A stretch of DNA of 64,000 nucleotides, taken from assembly GCA_001602925.1 (NCBI GenBank), contig LUZT01000005.1:372001-436000 (forward strand), given 5' to 3'. Position 1 is the stretch's first letter; each line of letters opens with the position of its first letter. Shown here piece after piece: positions 40,211 through 49,462 of the stretch. The DNA is from Chlorobiales bacterium Clorobi_01 (GTDB lineage Bacteria; Bacteroidota; Chlorobiia; Chlorobiales; Chlorobiaceae). The position numbers were made by a program, and so were the translations under genes. The notes under the pieces are model-generated. The model made no database searches. It was not told where the DNA came from and saw only the letters and a list, made by a program, of their open reading frames with translations.

Positions 40211-40300
40211 GGCCGAAAAAAGAAAACTGCCTGACCCCAATCTCGGCAACGTCACACACACAAATACGCTCATGACCGGGTGACATAGCCAAGATGAAGC

Positions 40301-41368
40301 CTACCTGCTGCCGATGCTGCCATTCGTAGGTTCCAATCGGGCATAGACTTTTCGGAAAGCCTGTTGGACCGCATCGACCCCGATATCCCCAACCAGATCC
40401 GACAAGGATACGACGATCTCGTGATTCGTGCTCAGCGGAGCAAACCGTGTTCAGTCATTGCGGCGATTGCGGTAAAGCGCCACGACCGGGAGGTCGTGAC
40501 AAGCAGCCATATGCACCAAAGAAGTGTCGGGCGACACCAGCAGCTTCAGCTCCTGCATAACAACATCGACCTCACCGAGCGTCGCTGTCGGCGGCAACGG
40601 CAGAACGTTGTCCAGTTCCCGCTCAAGAAACAGCTTATCTTCGTGATCCTTCGCGGAAGCGAACACGACAAAACGCTCTTCGGGATAATTCCGAACAAAC
40701 TCGACCCAGTTCTCTTTTGGCCAGTATTTCAGTCGGCTTGCTGAGCTCAGGTTGATCCCGATGTAACCCTCTCCGGCTATCGAACGCGCAAAATCGCTAA
40801 GTGACTGGCTCACGGGAAGTGGCGGCACATATGGCCTGATCGCCACCCTACCGGGCACAGTAACGCCAAGAATATCGAAAAGCCCGGAGTTCCGCTCCGT
40901 TACGTGGTCATAATAATCCTTATCGATCAACCGATCGTAAAGACGTTCGTGATACTCATGCCGGTGAGCCACCTTCAGGCGAGCGCGCAGAAAGAGGCTC
41001 TGCAGCAGAAAACTGACCGACATGGAATCCTTCGGATTGAACAGCACGTCAAAACGGTGGCTCAGCACGTACCGAATCCATGTGAAGAAACCGCTCTTGA
41101 CATTGAAAATGGAAGCGACATTCGGGTCGGACTCGAAAAAAACGGCTGAAACTTTCCTGAAGGCGATCAGATGAATTGTTGCTTCGGGCAGGGCGGCGCG
41201 GATTTCTGCAAACAGCATTGTGAGCAGGATGCAATCGCCGTAGCGCTCAGGCAGCAGAATGGCAATAGAACGAACGTTTCCTTCAAACCGACTGGCCTTC
41301 CGTCTTGAAACGGCCTGCAGCAGCCATGCAAAACCCTGCCGGAGCTTTAATTTATTTTCTCGTTTCAT
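40301..41368 (-). pseudogene. GT9 (heptosyltransferase-like) gene interrupted by in-frame TGA
   Basis: The reading frame from ATG 41366-41368 encodes a GT9 enzyme (IAILLPERYGDCILLTMLFA, then INLSSASRLKYWPKENWVEF and LLVSPDTSLVHMAACHDLPV). It stops at TGA 40451-40453 after VALYRNRRND. The same frame then continues with TRFAPLSTNHEIVVSLSDLV and ends at TAG 40301-40303, 49 residues later. The neighbouring paralog reads VGLYREAPQDISRFGPYAVP at this point, so the stop replaces one residue inside homologous sequence; TGG to TGA is the simplest change. The product may be truncated by about 50 residues, inactive, or rescued by readthrough. Confidence 0.85.
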
Positions 41369-41596
41369 GAATCTAAAATACGTTTTATACACCACATTAC
41401 GACCAATAACTTCACCTGATTCATTTCAAACCAGAGACCATCATGCAGCAACGAGGCATGATTTCGTGAATCGAGACGGTCACACACAATACGCCTACCA
41501 CAAGGTCGGCAACTATGAAGAAAGACAAAAATAGGCGTACATTGATTCCTCGGTAACGCAGTCGAAAATGAAGAATCCAGAAAAATCAGCGCGGAG

Positions 41597-42640
41597 ATGA
41601 AGCCCAAAAAAAAGAAAAAACGGCAGTTCCGACAGGCATTCGCTCGCTTTCTTCAACGCATCGTCACCAAGAAAAGCGGCATGGAAACATTCTCTGGCCC
41701 GCTGAAATCGATCGCAATCCTCGCTCAGGAGAAACTCGGCGACTGCGTGCTGCTCACCCCGCTCATCCGAAACCTGCGCAAACGGTACCCCGATCTCGAG
41801 ATCCACATCATCGCTTTCAGCCAGGCATCTGCGGGTTTCTTCAGGAACGATCCGGAAGTCACCGCGATACATCTGGCAAAAAAAAATCCGTTGCAGTACC
41901 TGAAAGAGGTGCGCTCTGCTCGCTTTGACCTGCTGTTCAACACCAAGGATCACCCGTCGACCCACTTCCTGCTCCAGACCGTGCTTATCCCGGCCCGGTT
42001 CAAGGTCGGTCATGCAAACCCATTCCATGAAGGGCTGTACAACCGCCTCATCGACATGGAGTTCCACAGCCACATGGCGACCAAGAATTGCGCCCTGCTC
42101 CCGCTGCTTGGCGTCGTCGCAGATACAGAGACATGCCGCCCGTCGCTGCCCGCAATGCCGGTGTCGAACGAGATACGGCAACGGCTATCCCGGCTGGCAG
42201 ACATACGTCCGATCGGCATCAACATCAGCGCGGGACAGCCCAACCGCTACTGGACTGAGGAAAAATGGAAAACGCTGCTCGGCAGTTTTCCAGATGAGCG
42301 CTTCGTGGTGCTCTCCGCCCCTGACGACGTCGATGAAAAACAACGCCTCGAAAAGAGCTGCCCCAACGTCATCACCACACCACCCACCCGCAACCTGTAC
42401 GAAGCGAGCCTCATCGTCTCGAAGCTCCGGCTACTCGTAACACCCGACACCTCGATGGTGCACGTCGCCTCGGGCGCAGGCATTCCGGTTGTCGGCCTGT
42501 ACCGCGAAGCGCCGCAGGACATCTCGCGCTTTGGCCCCTACGCCGTGCCATACAAGCTGATCGTCTCGGACACAGGACAGGTTAACGACATCCAGACCGA
42601 TGCGATTGCCACAGCAATAAACCGCATGCTTGAGTATTGA
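41597..42640 (+). CDS. GT9 glycosyltransferase (heptosyltransferase-like)
   Basis: This 347-residue enzyme of the ADP-heptose:LPS heptosyltransferase family has SIAILAQEKLGDCVLLTPLI at the N-terminus, IGINISAGQPNRYWTEEKWK in the middle and the C-terminal LLVTPDTSMVHVASGAGIPV followed by VGLYREAPQDISRFGPY. It is full length, unlike the divergent paralog at 40301-41368, from which it is separated by 229 bases. GGAG lies next to the ATG. RfaE2, which activates heptose, is encoded at 54866-55363, so a heptose donor is plausible. Confidence 0.9.
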   Translation: MKPKKKKKRQFRQAFARFLQRIVTKKSGMETFSGPLKSIAILAQEKLGDCVLLTPLIRNLRKRYPDLEIHIIAFSQASAGFFRNDPEVTAIHLAKKNPLQYLKEVRSARFDLLFNTKDHPSTHFLLQTVLIPARFKVGHANPFHEGLYNRLIDMEFHSHMATKNCALLPLLGVVADTETCRPSLPAMPVSNEIRQRLSRLADIRPIGINISAGQPNRYWTEEKWKTLLGSFPDERFVVLSAPDDVDEKQRLEKSCPNVITTPPTRNLYEASLIVSKLRLLVTPDTSMVHVASGAGIPVVGLYREAPQDISRFGPYAVPYKLIVSDTGQVNDIQTDAIATAINRMLEY

Positions 42641-42759
42641 GTCACCTCGCGGTGGCTATTTTAGGTAATCATCAAGAAAAAACTACATTATTTCCTATAT
42701 TTTGAGGTATCTGGCAAGTGAAGCCATAGAAGCCATATACAACGCGGTAATAATTGTCT

Positions 42760-43794
42760 ATGATGCAGCATTTGGCACTTTTACACCGGGCACAAAAATT
42801 ACATCCGCATCAAGTTTTATTCTCCATTAAAGAAGTATTTCGGACTGCAAACTGGCTTATCTTTTCCGCAAGAGAGCAGATCACAAAACACAAAAAAGAA
42901 AGACAGCGTTTTTTTTCAAAGCTCGGGTATCAACTTGATCTTGAGAACCCTAAAAGTCTCAACCAGAAAATTGTCTGGAAAAAAATCCATGACAGAAACC
43001 CTTTATTAACCATCACTGCCGACAAATACAAAGTCAGAGAATACATTCGGTTGGCATTAGGAAATGAAACCGCCAACGAAATACTTGTTCCGCTATTGTA
43101 TGTCGGCAGAAATCCTCAAAAAATACCTTTCGAAAATTTGCCAGACGCATATATCATCAAAACGAATCACGCATCAAAAACGAACATCTTTATCGAGCCC
43201 AATAATCCAGCAAACAAGAAAAAAATAATAGATCAGATCAACCAATGGCTTACCAAACCATACGGTCTATTTGCTCATGAATGGGCTTATCAGAATATTC
43301 CCAGGTTGTTCATCATAGAAAAATTTCTTCAAGATGCTGATAGTGCTTCGCTGAAAGACTACAAATTCATGATGATAAATGGAAAATGCGAGCTAATTCA
43401 GGTTTACAGCGGACGAGACAATGAACTCATGTGCTGCTTTTATAACGCACAATGGCAATATCAAAATATACAATGGAAAAACAAATACGGGCCGCCTATT
43501 GAAAAACCAGCGGCTCTTGAAAAAATGATTGCTATTGCAGAAAAATTATCCGCACCATTTGATTTTGTAAGGATTGACCTGTACGAAATCAATAACAGAA
43601 TATATTTTGGAGAATTAACCCATTACCCTGCATCTGGTAGACTTGAAATTTCGCCAACAAACATTGACTTTCTTCTTGGATCCAAATGGAATCACAAAAA
43701 GAAATACTGGAAAGACGAAAATACATCGCTCACCATTTACAAAATCCTGAGAAAAAACACTCCATCAACCACAAAAAAATTGCAACTCAACTAA
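42760..43794 (+). CDS. TupA-like ATP-grasp protein
   Basis: This protein of about 344 residues shows the TupA-like ATP-grasp pattern: LNQKIVWKKIHDRNPLLTIT, ADKYKVREYIRL, LPDAYIIKTNHASKTNIFIE (nucleotide-binding strand-loop), LKDYKFMMINGKCELIQVYS and FDFVRIDLYEINNRIYFGEL (metal-binding E). TupA is named for teichuronopeptide synthesis, and homologs are common in capsule and EPS clusters. ATP-grasp enzymes join a carboxylate to an amine, so it may ligate an amino acid to glycan. The gene is markedly AT-rich (35% G+C in 43081-43140), which points to transfer. Start ATG at 42760. Confidence 0.85.
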   Translation: MMQHLALLHRAQKLHPHQVLFSIKEVFRTANWLIFSAREQITKHKKERQRFFSKLGYQLDLENPKSLNQKIVWKKIHDRNPLLTITADKYKVREYIRLALGNETANEILVPLLYVGRNPQKIPFENLPDAYIIKTNHASKTNIFIEPNNPANKKKIIDQINQWLTKPYGLFAHEWAYQNIPRLFIIEKFLQDADSASLKDYKFMMINGKCELIQVYSGRDNELMCCFYNAQWQYQNIQWKNKYGPPIEKPAALEKMIAIAEKLSAPFDFVRIDLYEINNRIYFGELTHYPASGRLEISPTNIDFLLGSKWNHKKKYWKDENTSLTIYKILRKNTPSTTKKLQLN

Positions 43795-43830
43795 CAAATA
43801 AAAATAATCAATCGAACCAGATCACAAATC

Positions 43831-44808
43831 TTAACAAAAAGACAAAGCATTAATATCCACACATCTCACCCCATCAAGCCCATTGATATCATACTCTTCT
43901 TTTTCAAAAACATTCACATCCTCATAAAAAACTGTTAAATATAATCCATTATTATGGAACGAAAAAAATGGATTATTGATCAAAAACTTGCGAACCCCGA
44001 CTCTATCTTTGAGCACGCCCAAGCCAAAAGCATATCTATCTATACCATTTACGACTCCATCCCACTTTTTCTTATACTGAAATACGCCATCAGAAAAAAA
44101 AGCCCTTGATAATCCAAGATATAATGAATCATACCCCATTGAACATAAATGTTCAGCCGCATAGTAATACGTTGCAGCAATCGCCCCCTTATTCCATAGC
44201 GACAAATCTCCATTTTTCAAACCATTTCGCCAGAGATATGGGCGATCATCATCATAACGGATAAGGGCAGCGGAATAATCATGCTGTCCATCATTCACAA
44301 ACAGCACCTCGCATCGATACTTACTCCAACTTTCCCTCTCTTTCTGAATATTTTTTTCGGGATACCTTTTTTTTATGGTTGGCGCCCAATAATTCACAAA
44401 AAAATCCTCTATACACTCCCGGGCGTCACTTACGCTATACACAAGACCATTCTTCTTTATTAATCGTATATCGCTTTTTGCAGAATTACTTTTTACTCGC
44501 ATAGGCAATGAAACTGTAGAACCAATCCAAAGCGGAAGACAATACTCTGAATCTCTCAATCTAATAGAGGAAGATCTTTTGTATTGAAAAAGAAACAGAT
44601 CACAGCCAAAATAATTTCTGCGAGCTGCAAGCAAAAACAGACTCAGCGGCATTTTCCCATCAGAAACAACAGAAAAACTACCACCGAATACTTTTTTGGA
44701 TATATATGCAAAATCTGAAACACTACCAGAAAAGAGTATTTTTATCGGCTCATGTGAGACTTTTTCATTACCTTGAACTACCTTCCAGTCAACGATCTTT
44801 ATAGCCAT
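43831..44808 (-). CDS. GNAT/FemAB-like acyltransferase, putative
   Basis: I cannot assign a specific function. The 325-residue protein is AT-rich and its second half (about 170-280) has a GNAT/FemAB-like pattern: VLFVNDGQHDYSAALIRYDD, GAIAATYYYAAEHLCSMGYD, SLYLGLSRAFFSDGVFQYKK and KKWDGVV. This is the acyl-CoA/acyl-acceptor fold used in cell-wall and polysaccharide modification. Its start and the stop of the QueC-like gene share one base (TGATG), so the two are translationally coupled. It is convergent with the TupA-like gene. Confidence 0.6.
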   Translation of the reverse strand: MAIKIVDWKVVQGNEKVSHEPIKILFSGSVSDFAYISKKVFGGSFSVVSDGKMPLSLFLLAARRNYFGCDLFLFQYKRSSSIRLRDSEYCLPLWIGSTVSLPMRVKSNSAKSDIRLIKKNGLVYSVSDARECIEDFFVNYWAPTIKKRYPEKNIQKERESWSKYRCEVLFVNDGQHDYSAALIRYDDDRPYLWRNGLKNGDLSLWNKGAIAATYYYAAEHLCSMGYDSLYLGLSRAFFSDGVFQYKKKWDGVVNGIDRYAFGLGVLKDRVGVRKFLINNPFFSFHNNGLYLTVFYEDVNVFEKEEYDINGLDGVRCVDINALSFC

Positions 44809-45542
44809 CAGATTCGGAAATTATTCTTTAATGCGTATCGAATTTTTCCTGACAACGGCATTCTAAACCCCATATTCTCACACATCACCTGCTCACATGG
44901 ACGACACGTACCACATGCTTTTCCTTTTCGCGGATTATGACAAAACCAGGTTTTCAGCATTAAATCATAAAAACCCTGAGCTTTAGCCAATTGCAGTAAT
45001 CTAAACTTAGGCTTATCAAAAATAGGAAAACTAAATCGCTTAAAAAAAGAAAACAGATTATCATCTAAAATATCACCTATAATCAGACTATCTCCCTGAG
45101 AAACCAGCTCTTTTTCCAACTGTGCGTATACCGGCCTCCTTGGGAAAGAAGAAGCCCCTTCTACACCTATTTCAATTTCACATAAATCCGTCCATGAGGC
45201 ATACCGTGCCAGCCACTCATATTGACGCCCTAACCTACCATAGTTCTTTACAATAGCTTCGTACTGTTCCGTAATGGCTTTATTCTGAGGAATATCATCT
45301 TTTATAACCACCTGAACTGGTTTTAACAACGGCTTATAATCTACACCTTTTTCCATAATTCCTTTTCGAATAACCATCATAGCTTTTACTTCTTCGGCAA
45401 CTGACTTTCGGCTCGGATCTATTATATAAATAGGATTAACCACTCGTTTTTTCACAAGAATCAACTCACAAAGCCTGTAAGTAGAATCCCATCCACCCGT
45501 CCACAACAGATTAACCGCTTCTATTTTTTTCACCATAACCAT
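44808..45542 (-). CDS. QueC-like PP-loop enzyme (function unknown)
   Basis: This 244-residue protein has an N-terminal PP-loop LLWTGGWDSTYRL (SGGxDS type, ATP pyrophosphatase) and a C-terminal zinc site with spacing C-x8-C-x2-C-x2-C (CHNPRKGKACGTCRPC). Both match QueC, the 7-cyano-7-deazaguanine synthase of queuosine synthesis. The middle of the protein (residues 40-200) is unlike QueC as I recall it, and no other queuosine gene is nearby. An amide- or nitrile-forming activation of a carboxylate is the known chemistry of this fold, but the substrate is unknown. It is AT-rich and translationally coupled to the downstream GNAT-like gene. Confidence 0.7.
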   Translation of the reverse strand: MVMVKKIEAVNLLWTGGWDSTYRLCELILVKKRVVNPIYIIDPSRKSVAEEVKAMMVIRKGIMEKGVDYKPLLKPVQVVIKDDIPQNKAITEQYEAIVKNYGRLGRQYEWLARYASWTDLCEIEIGVEGASSFPRRPVYAQLEKELVSQGDSLIIGDILDDNLFSFFKRFSFPIFDKPKFRLLQLAKAQGFYDLMLKTWFCHNPRKGKACGTCRPCEQVMCENMGFRMPLSGKIRYALKNNFRI

Positions 45543-45902
45543 TATTATTTAATTAATCTAAAAAGACAAGTGTTTCAATTTTCATTCAATAAACCACTTT
45601 TCCCAAAAAACTTCCTCCTGCATTGATCATCCCATTTTAAAGCACAGAATTTAGCGAATCAACGCTTGCCTTTCCAACTTATTGACATAGAAGTCTACTT
45701 CTTAGAAACTACGTGAGCCATAAACAGCGGAGCCTCTATTTTGGAGTTTTTGTTTGATTATCCTTAAAACTCTCAAAACCAGACCGGCCCATAGATATGA
45801 CAAAATAAAAGTATCTATAAAATATACGCAATAAACGAAAAATAGTGTACCTTGTAAAAGCAAACCGCTGAACCCTTCAGCAGTTCACCAAAATATACCC
45901 TT
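45543..45902. other. AT-rich divergent spacer, no gene seen
   Basis: These 360 bases lie between the QueC-like gene (minus) and a GT4 gene (plus). I see no credible coding sequence on either strand. TTGACA at 45682-45687 overlaps a short inverted repeat AGAAGTCTACTTCT, but no -10 element stands at a suitable distance. Confidence 0.6.
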
Positions 45903-46934
45903 ATGATCAGGGTTCTCTGTCTGCATCTCGCAGAAAACAAGGCCAGCTACCGTTACCGCGTCGAGCAGTTCCTCCCCCACTGGAAGGAGTACGGCATCGA
46001 TATGCAGCCACTTCGCATCACCAGTAAAAGCTATCCTGAAAAACTCTCGATTGCGCTCCGTAGCGGAGAGTACGATTACGTCTGGTTGCAACGCAAGCCT
46101 CTCTCGCCGTTGTTCACGTCCATCATCGCTCGCAACACCAACCTGATCTATGATTACGACGATGCCCTCTACGCCGTTGAGAGTTACCGCAAAACAAAGC
46201 CCAAACCCGCTCAACCCGGATCGAAACAAACCATTAAACGGCTCAATATGGCTCTGAAATGCTCGTCACTGGTCTTTGCCGGAAACGATGCCCTGGCGGA
46301 GTATGCTCGCAGGTTCAATCCCGAACACACCTTCGTCGTCCCGACCGTCTACCGAAAACTTCTGGAGCCACCGTCACCAAAGACGACCGATAAGACGGTC
46401 ACCATCGGCTGGATCGGCAACACCGGCAACCTTTATTTCCTGAAAATGCTTGATCAGGCCGCATCGACGATCCAGCAAAGCCACCCATCGGTCAGATTTT
46501 CGGTCATGAGCGGTAAGCCCCCTGAAGGCCTCAAAACCCGCTGGGAGTTCACGCCGTGGTCAAAAGAGGCGGAAGAGAGCTGGCTCGATTCGATCGATAT
46601 CGGCATCATGCCACTGGAAGATGACGAATGGAGCCGTGGAAAATGCGCCTTCAAACTGCTGCAATACATGGCTCACGGTAAACCAGTCGTAGCCTCGAAG
46701 GTGGGTGCGAATATAAGGGCAGTCATCGACGGGATGAGTGGCATGCTTGCCGACACTGAAGAAGAATGGGCAAAAGCTTTCGAGGTTCTTATTCTGAATC
46801 CAGAACAACGTAAAAATATGGGCCAGGAAAGCCTCCGGCACTTTCTGGAAACATACGAACGGCAGCGGGTTCAAGAACAGATGGCAACCATCCTGCACGA
46901 TCATTTCAAACAAAACGGCAAACGTTCTTCCTGA
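45903..46934 (+). CDS. GT4-like glycosyltransferase
   Basis: This 343-residue GT-B glycosyltransferase begins MIRVLCLHLAENKASYRYRV, with an acceptor domain carrying NLIYDYDDALYAVESYRK. The C-terminal domain has IGWIGNTGNLYFLKMLDQAA, FTPWSKEAEESWLDSIDIGI and the donor-binding KCAFKLLQYMAHGKPVVASK, which takes the place of the EX7E region. It is a more distant GT4 member than the tandem trio. Base composition is closer to the core genome than to its AT-rich left neighbours. Sugar and acceptor are unknown. Confidence 0.85.
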   Translation: MIRVLCLHLAENKASYRYRVEQFLPHWKEYGIDMQPLRITSKSYPEKLSIALRSGEYDYVWLQRKPLSPLFTSIIARNTNLIYDYDDALYAVESYRKTKPKPAQPGSKQTIKRLNMALKCSSLVFAGNDALAEYARRFNPEHTFVVPTVYRKLLEPPSPKTTDKTVTIGWIGNTGNLYFLKMLDQAASTIQQSHPSVRFSVMSGKPPEGLKTRWEFTPWSKEAEESWLDSIDIGIMPLEDDEWSRGKCAFKLLQYMAHGKPVVASKVGANIRAVIDGMSGMLADTEEEWAKAFEVLILNPEQRKNMGQESLRHFLETYERQRVQEQMATILHDHFKQNGKRSS

Positions 46935-47142
46935 GTAAATCAATTCCGTTTCAGCTTGCCGTTCGAACAACAGATGAATCGCCCCATGGACTGATGCCTG
47001 CCCCCTTAAAACAGCCAAAGGCAGTTTTTGCATATCAATTATTTACGGAGGAAGTGCCCGAATATTCGTACGATGAAGGCTATAAGCTCTTTCTTTGTGC
47101 ATGTTACTCCAGATAATTCTTTTATATCCACGCCAAACTACT
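46935..47142. other. Non-coding spacer after the GT4 gene
   Basis: This is about 200 bases between the GT4 stop and a decayed glycosyltransferase tail. I see no gene, RNA or strong hairpin in it. Confidence 0.5.
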
Positions 47143-47430
47143 TATAGAACCGGAACATCAGCAAGGTATCTGACAAGTTTCCGAAGAGATTCATCTTTAA
47201 CCTCGGCAATCATCCTCTCAAAATCATACTGTTCTCATTCAGCTTATCCTTGACCATGCAACGCCATGACTGAAACCCCAAGATATAGATGCGCTAAGAA
47301 GTAGCTTAGCAGAATGTATGAATAAAACCAAACACAGTACCTCGACCAGAGCAGGCAAAGAGCAATAATCTTTGAACGTCGTGCCAGCGGCATACCCATA
47401 AGCGACAAACAGTAATTCCTCAAAAATAAG
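47143..47430 (-). pseudogene. Decayed C-terminal tail of a membrane glycosyltransferase
   Basis: Three frames on the minus strand join into one plausible protein end. The first reads KIIALCLLWSRYCVWFYSYI, LLSYFLAHLYLGVSVMALHG (a membrane segment) and stops at 47244. The second continues MVKDKLNEN. The third reads QYDFERMIAEVKDESLRKLV, RYLADVPVL and ends at TAA 47143-47145. Two frameshifts and a missing N-terminus mark it as a remnant. The protein type, probably a GT2 enzyme with a membrane tail, is inferred from composition only. It lies directly downstream of the intact gene at 47440-48180. Confidence 0.45.
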
Positions 47431-47439
47431 GATTGTAAT

Positions 47440-48180
47440 TCAGAGAATATCTGACAGAGGCACCGTGCCTTGGGACATATGCTCGACCAGCTCATCGTAT
47501 TTCAATGCATAGTGACGACCCCACTGATGCCGTTTGTTCTCACGACTCAAACGAGCCATCCTGTCTTCATATTTTTTTGCCATGATTTCAGCACCAAGAA
47601 CATGACTGTAATGAAACCATAGCCCGCCGACAAATTCTGAAAGATTTTTGCCTTTTGGCTCGAAGCGGTGAGCACCCGGTTTGTAGTTAATTTCACGCAA
47701 TTCAGGAGAAAAAATGGAAACCTTTCCGCCTGAAGGCCCGCAGAGAATACTTGTATTCTCCGGCGACAACGCAAAATCATTTGCTGGTCGGGTTACATCA
47801 GCCGAATACACAGTGTAAGCGTTCTGCTGTCTGACAATACCGGCTTTAGCTTCATATGCTTGATCAAGAAGCGAATCGAGGCCTTCCCGATGATAGACGA
47901 TTTCATCCGTATCGATAACGCCCACATAGCGCGCTTTCCTGCGAGCTTTTTTCCATGCGGTATTCTTTATTCGCTGAAAAACCTTGTCCTTGACAAAGCC
48001 ACCGGTATTGAAGCGCTTGACGGTAACATTGGGGTAACGTTTACAAATATCAGGAGATGAGTCTGTTGACATATTATCCCAGACAAAAATCCTTTCTGCA
48101 AATCTAGAATAATAATCCAGCGTGAATGGAAGCATCAGCTCCTCATTATAACACAGCATGTAAAGCCAAAAACGATCCAT
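47440..48180 (-). CDS. GT2-like glycosyltransferase (PF13704-type)
   Basis: This 246-residue protein has a GT-A fold N-terminus LYMLCYNEELMLPFTLDYYS, a nucleotide-binding FVWDNMSTDSSPDICKRYPN and a DTD/E metal motif in ARYVGVIDTDEIVYH. It resembles the short Glyco_tranf_2_4 family common in LPS and EPS loci. The C-terminal part includes a conserved HYSHVLG-type region. It is downstream of the GT2 gene at 48241 on the same strand. The substrate is unknown. Confidence 0.82.
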   Translation of the reverse strand: MDRFWLYMLCYNEELMLPFTLDYYSRFAERIFVWDNMSTDSSPDICKRYPNVTVKRFNTGGFVKDKVFQRIKNTAWKKARRKARYVGVIDTDEIVYHREGLDSLLDQAYEAKAGIVRQQNAYTVYSADVTRPANDFALSPENTSILCGPSGGKVSIFSPELREINYKPGAHRFEPKGKNLSEFVGGLWFHYSHVLGAEIMAKKYEDRMARLSRENKRHQWGRHYALKYDELVEHMSQGTVPLSDIL

Positions 48181-48240
48181 GTTTTCATCCGTTATTTTCA
48201 GGATACCTCTACTTCTGGTCTTCTCTGTTTGAGAATTTTG

Positions 48241-49245
48241 TCACCTCAAAAAGTACGAAACAACATAACGCCTCGCTGCCTTGATCATTGTTTTTCGGAA
48301 ATCATCCGAAAATTCTTGGTAAAGTACTGACATCTCTCCACGGTAATTTTGCCGATCCCTGAACAGTTCAACAAGATGATGTCTGAGCAGAAACCGATAT
48401 TTCCGGTATCGACCCAGTTTGAACAAAACGTAATCTCGCTTAATATAGTCAAACAGAAGATTTGTCTTGAGTATCGCCTGTAACCGCCGGTCATCGGTGA
48501 CTTTCATCAGCTTTTTTTCCACCCGGCATTTTGAGGCCATCATGGCCTGTACCTTATTTGATTCGTTGGAATCATGCATACGCCAGACCGACAATGCTCG
48601 TTCACGGTAACAGTAAACAGAAATCCCGGCTAAAGCGATCCTGAGATACATATCCCAGTCGTCATGCGGCTGGGTAAAAGAATCGAACAGACCGACACAT
48701 TCAAAAACTCGGCGATGAATGAGCGGAGTTGAAGAGTATATGAAATTGCCTTCGGCAAGCGGAAAACGAATATCCGGATGCGCTATTTTCCTAAAATACA
48801 CATTAGTGACTCTTTTACGATTCTGTTTTATGATCGGCACGCCCTGATTATCGACAATATCCACCGGGGAAATCACCATACAAATCTCACCGGCCAAAGA
48901 AATCACCCGGCTTTGCTCTCTAAGCTTGTAGGGATACCAGTAATCATCCTGATCCAGAAACGCGATGTACTCGCCACGGCATTGCTTAATGGCAAAATTG
49001 CGCGTTGCGGCCACCCCTTCATTCGGCTTTGTAAACACCCTGATCCGATCATCGTCCGGCAAAAAGCTCTTGAACTCATCACTGCCACCGTCATTAACCA
49101 ACACCAGTTCAAGCACAGGCATCGTCTGGCCAAGCACCGACAAAACGGCCTGTCTGAACAATTCAGGCTTGGGATTGTACACTGCTATAACAGCAGATAC
49201 GGAAAAGAGAGTACCTTCATGGTTGGTTTGAAAAGAGCGGCTCAC
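48241..49245 (-). CDS. Family 2 glycosyltransferase
   Basis: This 334-residue GT2 enzyme has SVSAVIAVYNPKPELFRQAV, VLSVLGQTMPVLELVLVNDG (nucleotide binding), GVAATRNFAIKQCRGEYIAF and the metal motif FLDQDDYWYP, followed by an acceptor region with DSFTQPHDDWDMYLRIAL. The start is a GTG at 49243-49245, placing the GT2 fold at residue 14. It is divergent from the ABC exporter across about 200 bases. The residue added is unknown. Confidence 0.9.
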   Translation of the reverse strand: MSRSFQTNHEGTLFSVSAVIAVYNPKPELFRQAVLSVLGQTMPVLELVLVNDGGSDEFKSFLPDDDRIRVFTKPNEGVAATRNFAIKQCRGEYIAFLDQDDYWYPYKLREQSRVISLAGEICMVISPVDIVDNQGVPIIKQNRKRVTNVYFRKIAHPDIRFPLAEGNFIYSSTPLIHRRVFECVGLFDSFTQPHDDWDMYLRIALAGISVYCYRERALSVWRMHDSNESNKVQAMMASKCRVEKKLMKVTDDRRLQAILKTNLLFDYIKRDYVLFKLGRYRKYRFLLRHHLVELFRDRQNYRGEMSVLYQEFSDDFRKTMIKAARRYVVSYFLR

Positions 49246-49462
49246 AGTAGTATAGGCTTGTTTTGTAGGGGTAAATGAAGCCGGATACTCAGGGCTATAG
49301 TAGAAGTTTCAAAAACAAAATAAAAAACTGCAAGTAAAGTTCGAAACACTTGACAAAATGCGATAAAATCACGTCAGCATGATCTGGCGAACGATTCCCT
49401 TTGTTTCGGATTATTGCATTATATTAAAGTTTGTGCCATATGAACGAGGGATGTGTCTATCC

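Noticed and set aside
40451-40453. TGA as a selenocysteine codon in the GT9 gene
   Set aside because: The aligned position in the paralog is Ile and the residue is not a redox site; I saw no reason to expect a SECIS element. A nonsense change is simpler.
43831-45542. A Qat or CBASS-type phage-defence system around the QueC-like gene
   Set aside because: No ATPase, TatD nuclease, cyclase or effector partner is adjacent; the neighbours are glycan genes.
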